Shown piece after piece: positions 22,629 through 26,143 of a stretch of DNA of 26,143 bases. A program made the position numbers and the translations under genes. The DNA is from an uncultured Peptococcaceae bacterium (lineage in GTDB: Bacteria > Bacillota > Peptococcia > Peptococcales > Peptococcaceae), in the NCBI GenBank assembly GCA_937976375.1, contig CALJRU010000048.1:1-26143 (forward strand), read 5' to 3'. The notes under the pieces are model-generated. The model did no database searches, was not told where the DNA came from, and worked only from the letters and a program-made list of their open reading frames with translations. Each line of letters opens with the position of its first letter. Positions within the stretch are counted from its first letter, which is position 1.

Positions 22629-24998
22629 TTAGAATGCTGCGTGCTCGGTGCGGGCGATGATGGCGTCCTGCATGGATTTGGACAGGTTGACAAACTGGGT
22701 CGAATACCCGGCCACGCGCACGAGCAGGTCTTTGTAATTTTCCGGATGCAGCTGCGCATCACGCAGCACGTCGGATGAAATGCAGTTGAACTGGACATGG
22801 AAAGCGCCCAGCGAGAACAGCGTTTGAATCATGGCGCCAAGGTTGGCCTGGCCGCGCTTGGTGGCGACGAGGTTGTGGTCGAGACGCAGGTTCAGCAGGG
22901 TGCCGCCGGAATGGATTTCCTGGTTGAGCTTGGCGGCAGAGCGCATGGCTGCCAGCGGCGTGGACGTGTCGGTGCCAACATATGGAGACACGCCTTCGCT
23001 GGATGGCTCGCCGTTTTTGCGGCCGCATGGCGTGGCGCCAAGGACGCGGCCCATTGGAATGTAGTTGGAAATGCCCATGAAGGCGGTGTTGAACGGTGAG
23101 CCGAAGATGTCTTTATATTGATGGATTTCGTGGTAGTAGTGGTTGGCGATTTCGATGGCGATGTCGTCCACGTAGCGGTCGTCGTTGCCGTATTTTGGGC
23201 AGGCCTGGGCCTGGGCGCGGAGCTCGTCGTAGCCTTCCCAGTTGGCCTGCAGGGCCTTCGCGAGGGTCGCCATGTCGCAGACTTTGTCTTCAAAGACGAG
23301 TTTCTTCACGGCTGCCAGCGAGTTTGCCACAACGGCCAGGCCAATGCCGGTGATGACGGGGCCAACGTTGTACTTGGCGCCGCCCTGGGAAAGGTCCTTG
23401 CCGCTTTCCATGCAGTGCTCGATGCAGGAGGACAGGAATGGGCGCGGCACCATTTCTTTGTGCAGGCGCTGGGCTTCGATGGTGAGAATGATGGAATGAC
23501 GGCAAAGGTTGTCGAATTGCTTGTAGAAGGCGGCTTTGACGTCTTCGTAGCTGGTCATTTCAGCCGCTGGCTTTTCTTCGAGCCCCATCTGCTCGCCGGT
23601 CATGAGAGATTTGCCCTGGTTGAGAGCGTATTCGAGCGCCGAGCCAAAGTTCATGTTGACGGCGGCGGTCCATTCACCGGTTTTGCGGAAATGCGGCACA
23701 ACGCAGCCGCAGTTGTTCCAGTCGCGGGCGTCGTCCGGCTCATAGCCAGCGTTCAGCAGCATCTGGTAGCCCACGGCGTCGCTGTGGATGGCTGGGAAGC
23801 CGGTGCCTTTGCTGACCAGGTGGCAGACGGCGTCGAGAAATTCCTTCGGGCAATCAGCTTGCACGCGCACCGAAAGCCCAGGCTGGTGGGTTTTGACTTC
23901 TTCGGTGGCCTGGAGCGCCATGTAGGTGATTGGGTTGGTGCCGTCGGAGCCGTCGCGTTTTTTTCCGCCGACGGTGAGATTCTGGAACTGGTTGTAGCCG
24001 GCGAAGTAGTCGGCGGTGTTGGACGAAATGGTCCACACCCATTCGGAATACTTGAGCCAGAGGGCGTCGATCAATTCCTGCGCCGCTTCCGGCGTGATGG
24101 CACCTTTGGCGAGGTCGGCTTCATAGTATGGGTCCATGTACTGGTCGAAGCGGCCAGGGTTCAGGGACAGCGGATTTTCGGAAAGGATGCCGCCGATCTG
24201 CACGAACCAGATGAACTGCAGCGCTTCGTAGAAAGATTGCGGTGGATGTTCCGGCACACGGCGGCAGTTTTGCGCGATGACGCGCAGTTCTGCGGCGCGG
24301 GTTGGGTCGCTTTCCTGTTCGGCCATGGCTTCGGCGGCGTCGGCGTAACGGTTGGCGTAGCGGATGATGCCGCGGGAGGTCCACAGGGTGGATTCGTAAA
24401 AATCGCGCTTGTCTTCGTCCTCTGGGTTGGTCATGTCGAGCTGGGCGATGTGTTCTTCGGCTTCGCGGATGAGGCCGCCGAAGCCTTTCTTAAAGAGCAC
24501 GTCCTGGTAGTCCGGCGTGATTTCGCCGACGGCCTGGCGCCATTTCGAGTCGTTGTCGAGGATGCCGGTGTCGACGCCGATTTTCTTGGTGTCGGCAGGC
24601 ACACGCTTGAGGAAGGCTTCTTCGAGGGATTTGTTCTTCCAATATGGGAAAACTTTTTCGCGCATGAAGGCGCGCTGTTCGTCGGTCATTTCGTAAGGGT
24701 CCTGAGGACGGTCGGAGAAGGTGTCCATTTCTTTGTCCACCCACAGCCAGGAAAATTCCGGCGTCAGAATGCCGCACTTGCGGTGCTCGCCGATGGCGCC
24801 GACGATGAGCTCGCCGTCAAAAATATGCACCGTCAGCTGGTCGCAGCAGTCGTAAAAAGCTCTGGCACGCTGAATGCACACAGGCAGCCCTTCGGTCCGC
24901 TTGTGGGATTCGGTCCACAGCCAGGCGCGTTCCGTAGAAATCGACGGTTTGGCGTTTACGTAGTGTTGTCTGATTTTTTCAATGCGTTCTGTTACCAT
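22629..24998 (-). CDS. glycyl radical enzyme, pyruvate formate-lyase-like, substrate unknown
   Basis: A 789-residue glycyl radical enzyme. The C-terminal radical loop LVRVAGYSTQFVNL places the radical on Gly764, and the ending IIARTEHAAF is the family tail. The active-site loop reads NNCGCVVPHF (residues 428-437), giving a Cys at 432 and another at 430. Eliminases such as the choline, glycerol and hydroxyproline enzymes have GCVE here with a catalytic Glu, while pyruvate formate-lyase has adjacent Cys-Cys; this protein has neither. Other family segments are present (PSLSVRVQ-like at 373-380, SGKDLSQGGAKYN at 532-544, TPCGRKNGEP at 656-665). The start at 24998 follows GAGAGGTG. It is co-transcribed with its activase, which begins 56 bases after its stop. 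Confidence 0.9.
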   Translation of the reverse strand: MVTERIEKIRQHYVNAKPSISTERAWLWTESHKRTEGLPVCIQRARAFYDCCDQLTVHIFDGELIVGAIGEHRKCGILTPEFSWLWVDKEMDTFSDRPQDPYEMTDEQRAFMREKVFPYWKNKSLEEAFLKRVPADTKKIGVDTGILDNDSKWRQAVGEITPDYQDVLFKKGFGGLIREAEEHIAQLDMTNPEDEDKRDFYESTLWTSRGIIRYANRYADAAEAMAEQESDPTRAAELRVIAQNCRRVPEHPPQSFYEALQFIWFVQIGGILSENPLSLNPGRFDQYMDPYYEADLAKGAITPEAAQELIDALWLKYSEWVWTISSNTADYFAGYNQFQNLTVGGKKRDGSDGTNPITYMALQATEEVKTHQPGLSVRVQADCPKEFLDAVCHLVSKGTGFPAIHSDAVGYQMLLNAGYEPDDARDWNNCGCVVPHFRKTGEWTAAVNMNFGSALEYALNQGKSLMTGEQMGLEEKPAAEMTSYEDVKAAFYKQFDNLCRHSIILTIEAQRLHKEMVPRPFLSSCIEHCMESGKDLSQGGAKYNVGPVITGIGLAVVANSLAAVKKLVFEDKVCDMATLAKALQANWEGYDELRAQAQACPKYGNDDRYVDDIAIEIANHYYHEIHQYKDIFGSPFNTAFMGISNYIPMGRVLGATPCGRKNGEPSSEGVSPYVGTDTSTPLAAMRSAAKLNQEIHSGGTLLNLRLDHNLVATKRGQANLGAMIQTLFSLGAFHVQFNCISSDVLRDAQLHPENYKDLLVRVAGYSTQFVNLSKSMQDAIIARTEHAAF

Positions 24999-25062
24999 TG
25001 CGCACACCTCTCTATTCTATAACAGCACAAATTTTAATGAAAACTGTATCAGTCTATACTAA

Positions 25063-25091
25063 AAATTATCATGAAATGGGCGTGCTGTCAA
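25063..25091 (-). promoter_or_regulatory. putative promoter of the glycyl radical operon
   Basis: On the minus strand a perfect TTGACA (25091-25086) is followed by GATAAT at 15 bases (25070-25065) or TAATTT at 17 bases (25068-25063). A small GTAT/ATAC inverted repeat lies downstream near 25045-25060. Confidence 0.5.
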
Positions 25092-25122
25092 TCCAATACC
25101 CTGCAAAATGTAAAAATATTGC

Positions 25123-25155
25123 AAAAAAATTGCCAAGCCCGCAAAGGACTTGGCA
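25123..25155 (-). terminator. intrinsic terminator after the sirtuin gene
   Basis: In the minus-strand RNA UGCCAAGUCC pairs with GGGCUUGGCA around a five-base loop, followed by AUUUUUUU. Confidence 0.85.
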
Positions 25156-25165
25156 CGATTATTGT

Positions 25166-26020
25166 TTACTGCTGCTTCATCGCCAGCAGTGCGTGAATCA
25201 CTTCGGCGGCGTCGCGGTTGATGGAGCGCGATTTGTCGGCGATGGGCTTGGGGATCTCTGGATAGGCGATCTCGATGTCGCTGTCGGCGTAGTCCACCGT
25301 GACGCGGAAGAACCGTGCCTTGTCGCGCTCACCGGTGATGCGCTCGAACGGCACGCGGATGACGCCGGCGCTGTTGAAGCCCACGCCGAACTCCACGATG
25401 GCGATGCTCGCCGCCTCGCTGGCCGTGAGAAAATCATGGTAGCGGCGGTCGCCTTCGGCATGGGCGCGGGTGTCGCGAAAGGCCGGGCGCAGCGGCGCGC
25501 CACAGCGCGGGCAATGGGGCAGCCATTCCTCAGCAACGGTGAGATCGTCAGCGATGTGCGGCAGCGTACGCGCGATGAAGGGCGCAATGTCCCACTCTTC
25601 GTCGCAGCAGCCCACGCTGCACACGAGCTGGCCGTAGGTGCCCTGCGCTTCAAAGACGCGCTCTGCGGGAAAGCCCGCCTTGATGAATTGATGGTCCACG
25701 TTGGAAGTGATGACAAAATAATTCAGCCCATCGAGCAATGCTTTCAGCTCGCCGTACAGCGGCAGCGCCGGTGTGTCCAGCAGCACCTGCTTGATGTGCC
25801 GCGCCATGTAGCCCCAGCGCTGACCCGGCAGCCAGCCTTTGTAGCTGAACGTTTGATAATCGCTGTGCACGCCCTGCGCCCAGAGCGCCGGATAATCGCG
25901 CCGAAACACCGCCTCGTTGGCAAAGCTGATGCCGGCTGCTGCCGACAAACCAGCGCCAGCGCCGATCAACACATAGTCACACTGCTGCAAGGCATCGTAA
26001 AGGTCATGGATCGCATCCAT
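25166..26020 (-). CDS. Sir2 family protein, class M (SirTM-like) ADP-ribosyltransferase
   Basis: A 284-residue sirtuin-fold protein. The NAD-binding loop GAGAGLSAAAGISF (residues 20-33), TSNVDH (105-110) and a zinc site (C134, C138, C170, C173) are present. The position of the catalytic His in deacetylase sirtuins (usually HG) is Gln126 in FEAQGTYG. That substitution, plus the PRCGAPLRPAFRDTRAHAE region, marks the SirTM group known to ADP-ribosylate lipoylated GcvH-like proteins in staphylococci and streptococci, where it pairs with a macrodomain hydrolase. Neither partner is in this window. The start at 26020 follows AAGGAGG. The likely role is redox or stress signalling, inferred from family. 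Confidence 0.88.
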   Translation of the reverse strand: MDAIHDLYDALQQCDYVLIGAGAGLSAAAGISFANEAVFRRDYPALWAQGVHSDYQTFSYKGWLPGQRWGYMARHIKQVLLDTPALPLYGELKALLDGLNYFVITSNVDHQFIKAGFPAERVFEAQGTYGQLVCSVGCCDEEWDIAPFIARTLPHIADDLTVAEEWLPHCPRCGAPLRPAFRDTRAHAEGDRRYHDFLTASEAASIAIVEFGVGFNSAGVIRVPFERITGERDKARFFRVTVDYADSDIEIAYPEIPKPIADKSRSINRDAAEVIHALLAMKQQ

Positions 26021-26052
26021 GCAACCGCCTCCTTCTGTAAATCGTTTTCTTC

Positions 26053-26061
26053 ATTATAACA
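26053..26061 (-). promoter_or_regulatory. extended -10 promoter of the sirtuin gene
   Basis: On the minus strand TGTTATAAT (26061-26053) is an extended -10 about 33 bases upstream of the start. The -35 region is poor. Confidence 0.6.
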
Positions 26062-26094
26062 AAAAAAGCACTGGAACTTCATGGGGTTCTGAGC

Positions 26095-26143
26095 TGTCCC
26101 CAAAAAGTTGGACACTATGAAAATTAAATAACTTGGTTCTTTA
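26095..26143. mobile_element. probable end of an IS3-family element (cut by window)
   Basis: The last 49 bases begin TGTCCCCAAAAAGTTGGACA, which resembles the terminal inverted repeats of IS3-family elements of the IS150 type. AT-rich sequence follows, unlike the chromosomal flank. No coding part is within the window, so neither orientation nor completeness can be judged. Confidence 0.5.

Noticed and set aside
21833..22798. Longer form of the activase starting at 22798
   Set aside because: The extra 75 codons overlap the end of the glycyl radical gene and the hairpin, and do not resemble activase N-termini. The ATG at 22573 matches the family.
23118..25022. A 634-codon open frame on the plus strand
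   Set aside because: It is antisense to the glycyl radical enzyme, whose motifs are unmistakable, and its low-complexity valine/glycine-rich product has no start signals.

Overview
The window looks like a chromosomal segment of an anaerobic member of the Bacillota (Firmicutes). The evidence is strong AAGGAGG ribosome-binding sites before nearly every gene, a lysine riboswitch, a yjdF riboswitch, an oxygen-sensitive glycyl radical enzyme and surface proteins with C-terminal SLH modules. DNA is moderately GC-rich. I cannot fix the genus; Clostridia or Negativicutes would both fit.

Layout. 1-1030: the rplM-rpsI ribosomal operon (minus) with a long leader. 1123-4714: a DUF3737 protein, a DUF1624-type membrane acyltransferase and gltX (all minus). 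4745-5758: a membrane protein of the CmpB-like family (plus), closed by a terminator it shares with recQ. 5760-7956: recQ (minus). 7996-9247: a complete lysine-riboswitch/terminator/dapA unit (plus).

9255-18650 is an accessory cell-surface region, all minus. It holds a 3'-end scrap of a lost SLH gene, a 1071-residue LRR/papain-like/SLH protein translationally coupled to its XRE-type regulator, a 1206-residue GLUG-like/Ig-like/SLH protein, a small Cys-rich protein, and an unusual leader. That leader combines an extended -10 promoter, an SD-led short reading frame containing an 11-copy CTGT repeat, and a 20-bp terminator hairpin placed before the downstream genes. Repeat-number change would let ribosomes read through the hairpin and stop exactly at the next gene's start, so I propose that it is a phase-variable attenuator for surface genes.

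18706-21092 (plus): a flavodoxin-fold reductase, a yjdF riboswitch with yjdF, and an EamA transporter. This set is plausibly a response to aromatic or redox-active compounds. 21096-21780 (minus): a RelB/RelE-type toxin-antitoxin pair with a palindromic operator. 21833-25091 (minus): a glycyl radical enzyme with an atypical active-site loop and its radical-SAM activase, the latter with a hairpin between Shine-Dalgarno and start. 25123-26061 (minus): a class M sirtuin. The right edge appears to enter an IS3-like element.

No tRNA, rRNA or CRISPR array was seen. All calls rest on reading motifs and base pairing by eye; no database search or folding program was run.
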